A program made the position numbers and the translations under genes. Positions 1 through 8,924 of a stretch of DNA of 18,569 nucleotides are shown piece by piece (position 1 is the stretch's first letter; each line of letters begins with the position of its first letter). The stretch comes from Glaciimonas sp. (GTDB lineage: Bacteria > Pseudomonadota > Gammaproteobacteria > Burkholderiales > Burkholderiaceae), in assembly GCA_014377145.1 (NCBI GenBank), contig JACMQE010000053.1:1-18569 (forward strand), given 5' to 3'. A model generated the notes under the pieces. The model made no database searches. It was not told the DNA's origin and saw only the letters and a list, made by a program, of their open reading frames with translations.

Positions 1-681
1 ATCCGCGCCAAGCTGAGCGCTGCTTCGCGCTGACCAAACTGTATCGCGTCCTCTTCGCTCTCTCCTTCTGCCAACGCAGCAATAAAACCACCAATAAATA
101 TATCGCCAGTAGTAGTATCCACCACCGTCGTTGAATGCGCCGGGAAATGCCGGATACCCCCAGCGAGCGCCGCACGCACGCCCTTAGCACTAAATGTCAC
201 CAATACATTAGCAATGCCATAGCCGCGTAATTCTACAATAATTTTATCTACTTCAGCATCAATATTAAGATCGGCAACGGGCCGATTGAGTAACATTATG
301 GCTTCAATTTCATTTGGAATAAGGTACGTCAATTGGCCTAGCAATTCCAGCGGCAAAACCTATGCCGGTGCTGGATTGAGCACAACAGTCTTGCCCAAAG
401 AATGCGCCAGTTGTATCGCATGTTGGACTGTTCCCAGTGGCGTTTCTAGCTGCAATAATACTACAGACGCCTGCGCAATTAAAATACTTGTAGCATCGAT
501 ATGCGCAGGGATTAAGGCATCATTGGCACCAGCGGCTAGCATAATGCTTGCCCAGTGGTGTCGACCGAAATGGACGCCACACCGGACGACACCCCCGCCA
601 CTGTGCGGATGTGCGTATCGTCACAACCCCGTCAAGCCGTAACACAGCCCGCAACGCAGTACCAAAAGCATGTGCTGCTTT
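1..681 (-). pseudogene. rbsK: Ribokinase pseudogene (5'-truncated, C-terminus off window)
   Basis: Remnant of ribokinase (PfkB family), which phosphorylates ribose to ribose-5-phosphate in the cytoplasm. Readable blocks on the minus strand are AHAFGTALRAVL (about 650), RTVAGVSSGVASI (about 600), AGANDALIPAHID (about 530), LNPAPA (about 365), PNEIEA (about 310), and a PfkB signature region ending near position 1 (GDIFIGGFIAALAEG). Lesions: the first roughly 65 residues, which hold ribose-binding residues, are missing; frameshifts lie near 620 and 550; an in-frame TAG follows LNPAPA near 360. The catalytic DTTGAGDTF-type motif reads DTTTGDIF, one residue short. Last gene of the rbs operon, starting 66 nt after the rbsR stop. 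Family identity is clear and the loss of function is nearly certain. Confidence 0.9.
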
Positions 682-746
682 CTCATTTTTTGTAGATACT
701 TGTTAAGTAATCTACTGTGTCTATGTAATATACATATCCAATATGC

Positions 747-1738
747 TTATTTCCCCGGAATAGGATTAAAGCTAGAACTTCTCACATACAACTCGGGCGC
801 GATAGTATGTTGTTGTGATGCCATATCCGGACTAGCAATTCGGGCCAGCAAGCACGCCGCCGTCAATTGCCCCAATTTGCGCGTATTCTGTGCCACGCTG
901 GTTAGCATCCGATGAATAAATTGCGCCAGATCAATGTCATCGAAACCGACCACCGCCAACGCCTGTGGTACCGCAATAGCGCGTTCTGCCGCCCGTCAAA
1001 TACCAATGGCCATCAAATCATTACAGCAAAAAATCGCATCTAGGCGTTGCTCAGGTTGCAAATCAAGCAACCTACACGCCGCCACATATCCGCCTGCACT
1101 CATAAAATTGCTATGCACGTATAATGTGCCCTCCGGTAAGTCTGTATCAGCTTGTGCAAGCGTCTGAGGCAAGCCGGCAATACGTTCGCGTGAAATCACG
1201 ATTTCTGCCGGGCCACCAATACAGGTAATTCGCTTGCATCCCAACGCCGCCACCGGCAATGTTATCTACTGCAATCCAATCAATCGCCAGATCGTCCGCC
1301 ATATCTTTTCGTGCCCGATCCAGCAGCACGGTAGGGACCTTCATTTTGCGCAACAACTCGCCATCAGCTCGTCCCAGCGTAGCAACAATCAGCCCATCGC
1401 ACCGCTTCGTCAACAACATGTTCAGATATTCGCGCTGCTTGGTGGGATCATCATCGGAGTTACACAAGATAACGCTGTATCCAGCTGCATAACAACTGTC
1501 CTCAATCCCGCGTGCCACCTCAGAAAAATAGAAATTTGTATTATGAGGAATAATCAGGCCGATCGTGCCCGTGGTTTTAATTTTCAACGAACGAGTCAAT
1601 GCGCTTGGCACATAATCCAGCGCCGCCGCTATCACGCGTTCACGGGCGCTGTCACTGAAGGGACGGGTCTGATAACACATGCGATACCGTGGTGTAAGAC
1701 ACCCCCGCCATCCGTGCTACTTCTTTTATATTTGCCAT
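747..1738 (-). pseudogene. rbsR: LacI-family ribose operon repressor pseudogene
   Basis: Ribose operon repressor of the LacI/GalR family. The N-terminal helix-turn-helix reads MANIKEVARMAGVSYTTVSH from the ATG at 1738. It is followed by the periplasmic-binding-protein-like effector domain (GTIGLIIPHNTNFYFSEVA, RCDGLIVATL, IACIGG-type region, then VVGFDDIDLAQF). Lesions: a frameshift near 1675 just after the recognition helix, another near 1265 (after AVDNIAGG), and an in-frame TGA at about 992 where CGA (Arg) is expected. The span of about 330 codons is normal for the family, so the gene decayed by small lesions and not by a large deletion. It lies between rbsC and rbsK. The palindrome at 5512-5521 is its likely operator. 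Assignment to RbsR and not another LacI member rests on operon context. Confidence 0.88.
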
Positions 1739-1836
1739 CTACAGTTCACTGGTCCTTTACTCTTTGTTGATAAGCAGACTTCATTCTTGCTTCCTCATTG
1801 CTTAAAGCCACTATTTTTAGTCCGCATTTCAGCTGA

Positions 1837-2673
1837 TCAAGCCGCACGTTCGTTGCGCCGACGGTAGGCATCAAACACCACCACCGCCAAAATCACGATG
1901 CTGGTAATAATCCGTTTCATCGGCTCGCTAACACCGACTTGGGTCAGCCCAGCTTCCAGTACCGAAATAATCAGCACGCCAATAAAAGTGCTAACCACCG
2001 AGCCACGACCACCCATCAACGCAAATACCATAATTTTACTTGGAAGAGGGTTAATCCCCGCTAATCGCATTGCTTCTTCGTTGGTGCCGATGCCGATCCA
2101 GTGTCGTCCCACCAATGTTTTGGTGAGCACTAATTGACCCGCTATTACCACTAATACTGTCGTAATAAATGCAGGCGACACGTCAAAAATGATCGGTGAG
2201 CTAATTGAATCCACTGCGCTGCCGATATACACCGTGCGGGAATCCGTCACCTGATACACCAGTCCCCGCGCCATTTCCAACACACCCAACGACAATATAA
2301 AAGAAGGAATCCGCCACCCGACCGAAATCGACCTATTCACCGCACCTCACACTGTCGCGCTTAACACTCCCAACACGCATACCGGAAACAATCCCCAGCC
2401 CCATTGCACCATCGCCGTCGAGAGCACCGAAGCGGCCAACGCCAGTATCGAGCCGACCGATAAATCAATGCCGTCGGTAATCAGAACAAAGGTTATACCA
2501 ACCGCCATCACCATCAACGTCGGGATGTCGTTAGAAAGCGTTTTAAAGGTTTCCAGCCTGAGAAAATTTTCGCTCAAGACCGAGAACAAAGCACACAGTG
2601 TGAGCAACATGCCGATCAAGCCGATCTAATTAATGAGGTCAGACATGGCAGTTTTTAAAGAAGTAGTTGTCAT
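1837..2673 (-). pseudogene. rbsC: Ribose ABC transporter permease pseudogene
   Basis: Inner-membrane permease of the RbsABC ribose importer (BPD_transp_2 family). The ATG at 2673 gives MTTTSLKTAMSDLIN, then a TAG near 2628, then hydrophobic segments and the family signature (DIPTLMVMAVGITFVLITDG, IDLSVGSILALAASVLS). A second stop (TGA, about 2344) follows GVLSATV. The rest runs in the same frame through WRIPSFILSLGVLEMARGL to the C-terminal VVVFDAYRRRNERAA. An in-frame deletion of roughly 38 codons joins FALMG directly to GRGSVVST near 2010-2020; family members have an extra membrane region between two LMG motifs there. Two stops plus the deletion make an active permease very unlikely. Confidence 0.9.
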
Positions 2674-2752
2674 TATGTATTTTAAAAAATTATATACACG
2701 TCGATGATGCCGATTACGCTAAATCTGCTAAATGTATTGGTTGCGTTACCTT

Positions 2753-2774
2753 TATAGCGACAGAAATCGCTATA
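2753..2774. repeat. Intercistronic hairpin between rbsA and rbsC
   Basis: A perfect 8-bp inverted repeat (tatagcga / tcgctata) with a 6-nt loop lies 10 nt after the rbsA stop, in the 110-nt gap before rbsC. There is no T-run on either side, so it is more likely an mRNA-stabilising or attenuating stem than a terminator. The function is inferred. Confidence 0.4.
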
Positions 2775-2783
2775 TCCGAAAGC

Positions 2784-4171
2784 TTAGCATAAGCCACTAA
2801 ACGCGGCTTTCAAAATCGTATCCTGGCTCCATACGCCGCTTGTAAATGTCTTCACCATGCGACCGGCGCTCATGACAGCGATACGATCGCTGATCAACAT
2901 CAATGCGCGCAAATCGCTCGATACAATCAATAGACCTTTGCCCTGTAGCGCCAATTCTGCCAACAACTGATAGATTTCAAACTTGGCACCGATATCTATC
3001 CCACGCGTCGGCTTATCAAACAACATGATCGGACAATCGCGGTACAGCCAGCGTGCAATCACAACCTTTTGCTGGTTGCCGCCGGATAACTCACCAACCG
3101 CCTGTGCCCCATTTCGGCAATGCACTTTTAAGCGTCCGATGTAATCATCGGTGACCGCCATTTCCGGTGAAGTAATATTGGTTGCGGTCTTATTCTCACG
3201 AAAAATTCGCCCTGATCAGCCTGATCAGCCCCAAAAATCAGCCGCAGTAATTCGGTCCGCCCGGATCCGATCAAGCCAGCAATCCCTAAAATTTCCCCGG
3301 CGCGTACGTCGAACGAGGTCGGATGTACCACGCCACGCCGCCCCAGATTACGAATACACAACAATGGCGCGCCAAATCTACGGTCACCATGCCTAGCACT
3401 CGGCATCGACGTTGCGCCACCATCAGACGCACCAAATCGTCGCTGCTATACCCTTGAATATCCGCATCACACACCAATTTGCCATCGCGCAGCACGACAA
3501 TCCGATTTGCAATCCGTTTCAACTCTTCCAGCCGAAGCGAGATATACACAATTGCCACGCCTTCCGATTTAAGACGCACGATCTGCAAAAATAGCAGTTC
3601 GACCTCACGGTCCATCAGCATCGCAGTAGGTTCATCCAACACCAGTAAGCGACAATCGCCAACCAGGTTGCGCGCAATTTCGACCATTTGTTGGTGACCG
3701 ACACCAAGGTCGCCCACGCGTGCCCACGGATCGATATTAGCCAGCCCAACAGCGGCCATTTGGTTCCGCGCTGCCGCTACTAATTTTGGCCTATCAATCC
3801 AGCCAAAGAGCTGTGGAAAATATTGTAAAAAGAGATTTTTCAGCGATGCTGAGGGTAGAAATCCGATTCAATTCCTGCATCACCATATGAATTCCAAGTT
3901 GCTCTGCGGCCTGGTGTGAGGTCGGTTGATAGGCTTTGTCATCGAGCAGTATGCTGCCTTGCGTCGCCGAAATAAGGCAGCAGACAATTTTTGACAGCGT
4001 ACTTTTACCATTGCCATTTTCGCCAGTCAATGCCAATACTTGGCCGGTGCTGATTTGCAGCGAAACGCCAGCCAGCCTCAGCCCCACGTAGCTTTTACCG
4101 ATGTTGCTTAATGACAGAAGGGGAGTTGTGATGGCATTGTCAATACTGGACGCAGCGGCGGCGATGGTCAC
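2784..4171 (-). pseudogene. rbsA: Ribose ABC transporter ATP-binding protein pseudogene
   Basis: Duplicated-NBD ATPase of the ribose importer, cytoplasmic partner of RbsC. The first domain has Walker A GENGNGKST, a signature-like LGVGHQQMVEIAR and Walker B LLVLDEPTA. The second has [23 protein letters not shown], and a Walker B reading IMLFDKPTRG, with Lys in place of the catalytic Glu. Lesions: one extra A in the A-run near 3832 (AENLFL becomes AEKSLF), a frameshift near 3405, another near 3195, and loss of roughly 50 codons between the second Walker A and signature. The total of about 462 codons is short against about 500 for the family. The start is uncertain: I chose GTG at 4171 because homology begins about 14 codons later (TPLLSLSNIGKSY); no strong ribosome-binding site is visible. 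Confidence 0.9.
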
Positions 4172-4183
4172 CGTCTTTGTATT

Positions 4184-4208
4184 CAGGGATGCAGGGATGC
4201 AGGGGGGG
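4184..4208. repeat. Short tandem octamer repeat plus G7 tract
   Basis: The plus strand carries cagggatg twice in tandem (4184-4191, 4192-4199), then a third partial copy running into seven G residues (4202-4208). It lies just upstream of the rbsA GTG on the transcribed strand, in the 261-nt gap between rbsB and rbsA. It looks like slippage-generated simple sequence. No regulatory role can be shown. Confidence 0.6.
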
Positions 4209-4432
4209 CATACGGGCTCCACCAGACGTGGTGTGGTTGCAGAAACATAGATATAAAAGATGTGGCAGTACACAGCATATGAATATGCGTAGGATTAGCA
4301 CAAAACCTGCCTCACCGCCATCCCGATCGCTATAAATAATGATCTGCTTACCCTGCGTCAAGGATACTTCTAAAACTACGCAAGATGAACGGATTGCTAT
4401 TTTTATTTACCGATCGGCTTGTCCAACTTATA

Positions 4433-5419
4433 TTATTTATTGTCTTTAGTAACCAGCTCAACTTTGGTTACCACCATGCCACCGAGGCCGGATTGTGGCT
4501 TCTTGTAAGTAATCGCTTTCAATACGGTTTCGATGCCAAACACAGCCTGTTGCAACCCGAACTGATCGGCTGTTGCCAATACACATCCATCTTTTAACAT
4601 CGGTTAGTAGCGTTAATATTGTCATAGCCAACGACTAGTACCTTACCGGTTTTACCAGCGGCCTTGAATGCTGCAACCCGCACCAATCGCCATGTGTCGT
4701 TCCCAGCTAACAACGCTTTAATGTCTGGATGGGCATTCAGCATCGCCGCCACCACCTTATTGCCCAGATCAAGTTTCCATTGACCGGACTGAACGCTAAC
4801 GACATTCGCGCCAACAGCTTTCATAGCGTCCTGAAACCTGGCCGTGCGCTGTTGAGCGTTAAACATATTCGGCACACCTTCTATAATACCAACTTTGTCA
4901 CCGATTTTAATCTGTTTGCCGAGATAGCCGCCCACCAATTTAGCGTCCTTGCGACTGTCCGGGCTAACAAATGGGGCGGTAATACCTTTTTCTTTGAGGG
5001 CTGCATCGTCTAATTTATTATCGATATTCACCACGACAATCCCGGTATCAATGACTTTTTTAATGAGTGGCACCAACGCCTTGGAATCAGTGGGTGCAAT
5101 CATCAGGCCGTTTACCTGGGAGATAATCATTTGTTCAACGATCTTGATCTGGTTAGCAGTATCTTGGTCGTCTTTGATAGACGTTAGCGATCAAGTCATA
5201 TTTTGCAGCGTTGGCTTTTTGGTGGTTCTTTGGGCTAGTTTCTATTGTCAAAAAGAATTCATTGGCGAGTGGCTTCATCACCAACGCGACTTTTGGCTTG
5301 GTCTGCGCCATCGCGGGTAGGCTAATGGTGGGCAATGCGCAAACCAGAATGGTGGCAGCAATCAGCTTAAGACGGGTACGAGCAGGGTTACACATATTAC
5401 GAATGATGCGATTGTTCAT
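4433..5419 (-). pseudogene. rbsB: Ribose-binding periplasmic protein pseudogene
   Basis: Periplasmic ribose-binding protein that feeds RbsAC; first gene of the operon. The ATG at 5419 gives MNNRIIRNMC and a signal peptide with hydrophobic core IAATILVCALPTISLPAMAQ, likely cleaved after AMA. The mature part begins TKPKVALVMKPLANEFFLTI. Later blocks are QVNGLMIAPTDSKALVPLI, VVVNIDNKLDD, GNDT and VVGYDNINAT, ending VTKVELVTKDNK with a TAA at 4433. Lesions: a frameshift near 5180 after AKYDLIAN and one near 4605 before LKDGCVLATADQFG. At 4678-4694 a one-base loss and a one-base gain cancel, so the expected MAIGA reads as WRLVR. Length is otherwise that of the family. Identity is certain and function almost surely lost. 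Confidence 0.92.
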
Positions 5420-5511
5420 CAAAAATTTCCAGTTATCTTTGTGATTATCTTTAGAATTAGCTTGAATGCAATGCAACTAGGTGTTGGGTCAGGCCGCTAA
5501 AAAGAATTGCA

Positions 5512-5521
5512 CAAACGTTTG
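5512..5521. promoter_or_regulatory. Putative RbsR operator (LacI-type palindrome)
   Basis: A perfect 10-bp palindrome, caaacgtttg with central CG, lies about 93 bp upstream of the rbsB start. LacI-family repressors typically bind such CG-centred palindromes, and the operon encodes one. It sits in the 299-bp gap shared with the divergent pip gene; I see no other strong signal in that gap. Operator function is inferred. Confidence 0.55.
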
Positions 5522-5527
5522 CGTAAT

Positions 5528-5558
5528 TTAATAACAGCATTAGATCGGCAATATGCAA
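5528..5558 (-). promoter_or_regulatory. Weak candidate sigma70 promoter for rbs
   Basis: On the minus strand TTGCAT (5553-5558) and TATTAA (5528-5533) are 19 bp apart. The operator palindrome lies immediately downstream, where a repressor would block initiation. The boxes are poor matches and the spacing is long; position relative to the operator is the main support. Confidence 0.25.
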
Positions 5559-5718
5559 GGCATCCTTCGTAAATTCTTAAATTGTCTGAATATCCCTGAT
5601 TGCCGAATATGTAAAGCAAAATGCCAACAAATATTGTCCCCCGTTTTTTCCCTCAAAAGCACTTCTGAGTGCATTTCAGTTATTGCTCTTCTCATCAAAC
5701 AACAAATTAAGGATGGTT

Positions 5719-6668
5719 ATGACTGCATTCAATGCGACCGCTTTGGGCTCCTTTTATTCCCCTATCGCACCGCTGCAACATGGGGTACTAGATGTCGACA
5801 ATGGTCATCAGGTTTATTGGGAAGAATGTGGCAATCCAGAAGGTAAGCCAGTGGTGTTTTTCGATGGAGGACCGGGAGCAGGTTGCAACGAAAATCATCG
5901 ACGCTTGTTCGATCCGGCACGTTACAGGATTGTACTTTCTGATCAGCGCGGCTGCGGACGCAGTTTGCCGCATGCGCATCTGGAAGCCAACACGACCTGG
6001 CATCTGGTCGATGACATCGAAAAATTGCGTGACCTGCTTAGGAGAGAACGCTGGCAGGTATTTGGTGGTTAGTGTGGGAAAGCACATTGGTACTGGCATA
6101 CGCGCAAACGCATCCAAAGCGGGTGACCGAATTAATCTTGCGCGGTATTTTTACGGTGCGGCAGCAGGAGCTTGACTGGTTCTATCAATTCAGTGCGTCA
6201 ATGATTTTTCCGAAAGTATGGGAAGAATTTCTGGCACCGGTGCGAGAGACTGAGCGTAGTGATTTGATGGCTGCCTATCATCGTCTCTTGCATCACAAAA
6301 ATCAGCAATACAACTCGCGATGGGAAGGTGATGCAATCAGTTTGTTGCCGAACCCGGCATTGGTGGAGGAATTTGTGGAAGCGCATCATGCGCTGGCATT
6401 GGCGCGCATCGAAAATCATTCCTTTGTAAATGTGGGATTTTTTACGCCGAATCAATTGATTTTCAACGCTTCCAAGCTTAACCCTACTCCTAGGATGATT
6501 GTGCAAGGTCGCTGTGATGTGATCTGCCCAGTGCAAACCACTTGGGAACTCCACCAGGCTTGGGCGGGCAGTGAAATCACCATTGTTGCCGATGCCGGGC
6601 ACGCTGTGACGGAGCCGGAGATATTGCATCATTTAATTGTGGCTACTGATCGGTTTGGGGATCGGTAA
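5719..6668 (+). pseudogene. pip: Proline iminopeptidase pseudogene
   Basis: Alpha/beta-hydrolase (peptidase family S33) that removes N-terminal proline from peptides in the cytoplasm. The ATG at 5719 is preceded by AAGGA, five bases upstream, and gives MTAFNATALGSFYSPIAPLQ. Visible motifs: the oxyanion region FFDGGPGAGCNENHRRLFDP, SDQRGCGRS, the catalytic Asp region VQGRCDVICP, and the catalytic His in ADAGHAVTEPE. The only clear lesion is at 6063-6074: the expected nucleophile motif GGSWGST is replaced by GG, a TAG and a frame change before WESTLVLAYAQTHP, so the catalytic Ser codon is destroyed. Everything after it is open to the TAA at 6666-6668. Divergent from rbs. One lesion site suggests recent inactivation. 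Confidence 0.9.
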
Positions 6669-6693
6669 GGTGAATGAAAGTTGGAGTTCGGTC

Positions 6694-6725
6694 TGTGGTG
6701 TGATGACACGTGTTATCACACCACA
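6694..6725. repeat. 32-bp near-perfect palindrome
   Basis: Outer arms of 11 bp (tgtggtgtgat at 6694-6704, atcacaccaca at 6715-6725) flank an inner palindrome acacgtgt (6706-6713); only the 6705/6714 pair is not a Watson-Crick match. It lies 25 bp after the pip stop and about 50 bp before the Ada-AlkA remnant. It could be a hairpin terminator for pip, but no T-run follows on the plus strand. A dimeric-protein site is equally possible. Confidence 0.6.
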
Positions 6726-6774
6726 ATATGCTCCAAATATATCCACCCAGACAGATCACTTACCTGTCCTAAAA

Positions 6775-8210
6775 CGGCTAGACGCAATCCATCGTCAAGC
6801 GTATAAGTAACACATGAGATCTGCTCTTCAAACACCATCGAGATCTATTGTCGTCCAATTTGCAGCGCCAAAACTTCACGCCCTTCGTCATGCACCTTTT
6901 ATACCGATGCCGCCGCCGCAAAAGCCGCCGAGTTTCGCCCCTGCCTACGTTGTCGGCCAGAGTTGGGCCTCTACGCATTAAAGCAAAATCTAGCCTACGC
7001 AATCTGGCAACGCATCACCGCTGGCGCGTTGAATCATCACGATGAAGCCAGGAAAGATACCGGCGGCCTTGAAAATTAGTAGCCGAAGTCGGTCTCTTAT
7101 CGCGCCAGTTTCGACGTGTTCTACATCAGCATTTTGGCATTACACCTATCAAGTTAGCCGACACCCAACGCCGCCTGTTATTTGCTAAAAAATTACTTCA
7201 GGAAGCCAACCTATCGATGACAGCGCTGGCACATGCAGCGAGCTTTGGCAGCGTACGCCGCTTTAGCGCTTTTTTAATGCATGCTACGGTTTGACGCCAA
7301 CTGTATTACGTCAGCAACATAAGCTCAGCGATACTGCATCATCGCAAGATGCCGTGACTGTCCGAATGTCATACCGGCCACCCTTTAGCTGGGAACAAAT
7401 CCTGACATATCTACAGCCACGTTTGATCACCGGTGTCGATTCGGTCCAGCTTACCTAGCCTATCTGCGCAGCATTTGCATCGATAATCTCAGGGACTGGA
7501 TACGGGTCACACATCTGACCAAACAACAGCAACTAGAAATTGAGGTTGTGCCCAACCTGACACCGATATTGATGTCACTACTTGCACGGCTGCACCAGCA
7601 GTTCGATCTGGATATCAATTCTGCTTTGATTACAGCGCATCTGCAACTGGACATGATATTGGCCGCTCGACTCAAGGCTTTGCTGGGTATCCGCGTCCCC
7701 GGTACGTTTGCACCATTTGAACTGGCGATCCGGGCGATATTGGGGCAACAGGTAAGCGTGGCTGGGGCCGGTACATTGATCGGTCATTTGGTCAGCCGTT
7801 ACGGAACATTGACTGAAACGTCCTTCGCGAAAGTGACGCCTCACTTCCCAGACGCTAATGTGCTGGCGAGTCTGCCCGTTTCCGATCTGGCGAGTATCAG
7901 CATACCGACATCACAGGCGGTAACTTTACGGAACATGGCGCAATATGCCGCCGACGGACGACTACAGTGCAAACCTGGCACAAGTCTGGGCGATGTAATT
8001 GCGCAATTAACTAGCATCCCCGGAGTTAGCAATTGGACTCCGCATTATATTGCGCTGCGTCCTTTACGCTTCCCGGATGCATTTCCCTTCGGAGATTTAG
8101 GGTTGCAAAAAGTCATGGCAAAAGCTGGCGAACGACTGACAGAAAAACAACTCGCTGCCCTTGCTGCCGCATGGTCCCCATGACGCGGCTACGCAGCATT
8201 CCTTTTATAA
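6775..8210 (+). pseudogene. alkA: Ada-type regulator/AlkA DNA glycosylase fusion pseudogene
   Basis: Three-domain alkylation-repair protein. First comes an Ada metal-binding, methyl-phosphotriester-accepting domain; all four zinc cysteines remain, in YCRPIC (6849-6863) and CLRC (6942-6953). Next is an AraC helix-turn-helix domain (7082-7294; RQFRRVLHQHFGITPIKLAD, LAHAASFGS). Last is an AlkA HhH-GPD glycosylase domain (about 7365-8210; RAILGQQVSVAGAG, YIALRPLRFPDAF, and the catalytic Asp in FGDLGL). Lesions: a stop and frame changes in the first 25 codons, frameshifts near 7070, a TGA at 7292, a frameshift near 7448, and TGG to TGA at 8181 just before RGYAAFLL and the ancestral stop at 8208. 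No start codon is recognisable. The last 250 codons are almost clean. It precedes ogt by 5 nt, so the two were probably one operon. Confidence 0.85.
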
Positions 8211-8215
8211 CAAAC

Positions 8216-8752
8216 ATGATGCACACATCTAGCCATAACAAAAATCGCGTCGATAGCATTTATTACGTTGAACATCGTAGCCCGGTCGATACCTTATTGG
8301 TTGCCGCGACCGATGCGGGCATCAGCGGAATATATTTTCAAAATCATCGCCATTTCAAAGGCAAGGATAGCTGGCTTGAAGCGCCGGAACACCCACATTT
8401 AAAACGCGCAATTCAACAGTTGGACGAATACTTTGGCCGCACTCGGGAGCAATTTGATCTGTCATTGGCATTACGTGGAACACCATTCCAATGCGCGGTG
8501 TGGAAGGCCTTAATCACTATCCCGTTTGGGCAATTAACCACTTATGGCGAACGTGCAGCGAACATCGGCAAAACCAACGCGGTACGTGCAGTCGGCACCG
8601 CGATTGGCCGCAATCCGGTCTCCATTGTCGTGCCTTGCCATCGAGTTGTGGGCGCTTCTGGGACGCTAACGGGTTATGTTGGGGGATTAGAACGTAAGGC
8701 ATTTCTGCTACAGTTTGAGCAAACTAGGAAAGTACAGTATGATTTTGTGTGA
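8216..8752 (+). CDS. ogt: Methylated-DNA--[protein]-cysteine S-methyltransferase
   Basis: Suicide repair protein that transfers the alkyl group from O6-alkylguanine to its own cysteine. The 178-aa product has the full family C-terminal domain: RGTPFQCAVWKALITIPFGQ, TTYGERAANIG, NAVRAVGTAIGRNPVS, and the active site VVPCHRVVGASGTL with acceptor Cys141, followed by TGYVGGLERKAFLL. Tyr110 and Arg124 fit the DNA-binding helix positions. I chose the ATG at 8216 (a second ATG follows directly) because the longer reading frame back to 8033 runs through the AlkA C-terminus in another frame. No strong ribosome-binding site is seen, so translation may have been coupled to alkA. It is intact although its upstream partner is dead. 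Function is confident. Confidence 0.94.
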   Translation: MMHTSSHNKNRVDSIYYVEHRSPVDTLLVAATDAGISGIYFQNHRHFKGKDSWLEAPEHPHLKRAIQQLDEYFGRTREQFDLSLALRGTPFQCAVWKALITIPFGQLTTYGERAANIGKTNAVRAVGTAIGRNPVSIVVPCHRVVGASGTLTGYVGGLERKAFLLQFEQTRKVQYDFV

Positions 8753-8831
8753 ACCGTGCCAGTTCATTTGCGTACGGACATTTCTCCAAGTTCGAGGTTA
8801 ATTTTTATGCTTATGTGGCGGTCCAGAATAT

Positions 8832-8863
8832 AAAAAATGCTAGTGGAAATACTGGCGTTTTTT
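8832..8863. terminator. Bidirectional intrinsic terminator between ogt and topB
   Basis: A 13-bp stem with two G-U pairs (arms 8832-8844 and 8851-8863, loop ggaaat) begins with six A and ends with six T. It therefore reads as a hairpin plus U-tract from both sides. It lies 80 bp after ogt and about 60 bp beyond the topB stop, as expected for converging genes. Confidence 0.75.
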
Positions 8864-8924
8864 ACATTTACATTTAGCAGCATCGATGATGCGTAAATTG
8901 CTGCTCGATTATATATTGGCTTAA

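Noticed and set aside
1234..1770. 178-codon plus-strand frame opposite rbsR
   Set aside because: The minus strand encodes clear LacI-family text here; the plus-strand product has no family features.
3205..3232. Tandem ctgatcagc repeat in rbsA
   Set aside because: It encodes the ADQADQ part of a segment that aligns with normal RbsA proteins, so it is ordinary coding sequence.
8033..8215. N-terminal extension of Ogt back to 8033
   Set aside because: It overlaps the well-conserved AlkA C-terminus in another frame, and Ogt homology starts after 8216.
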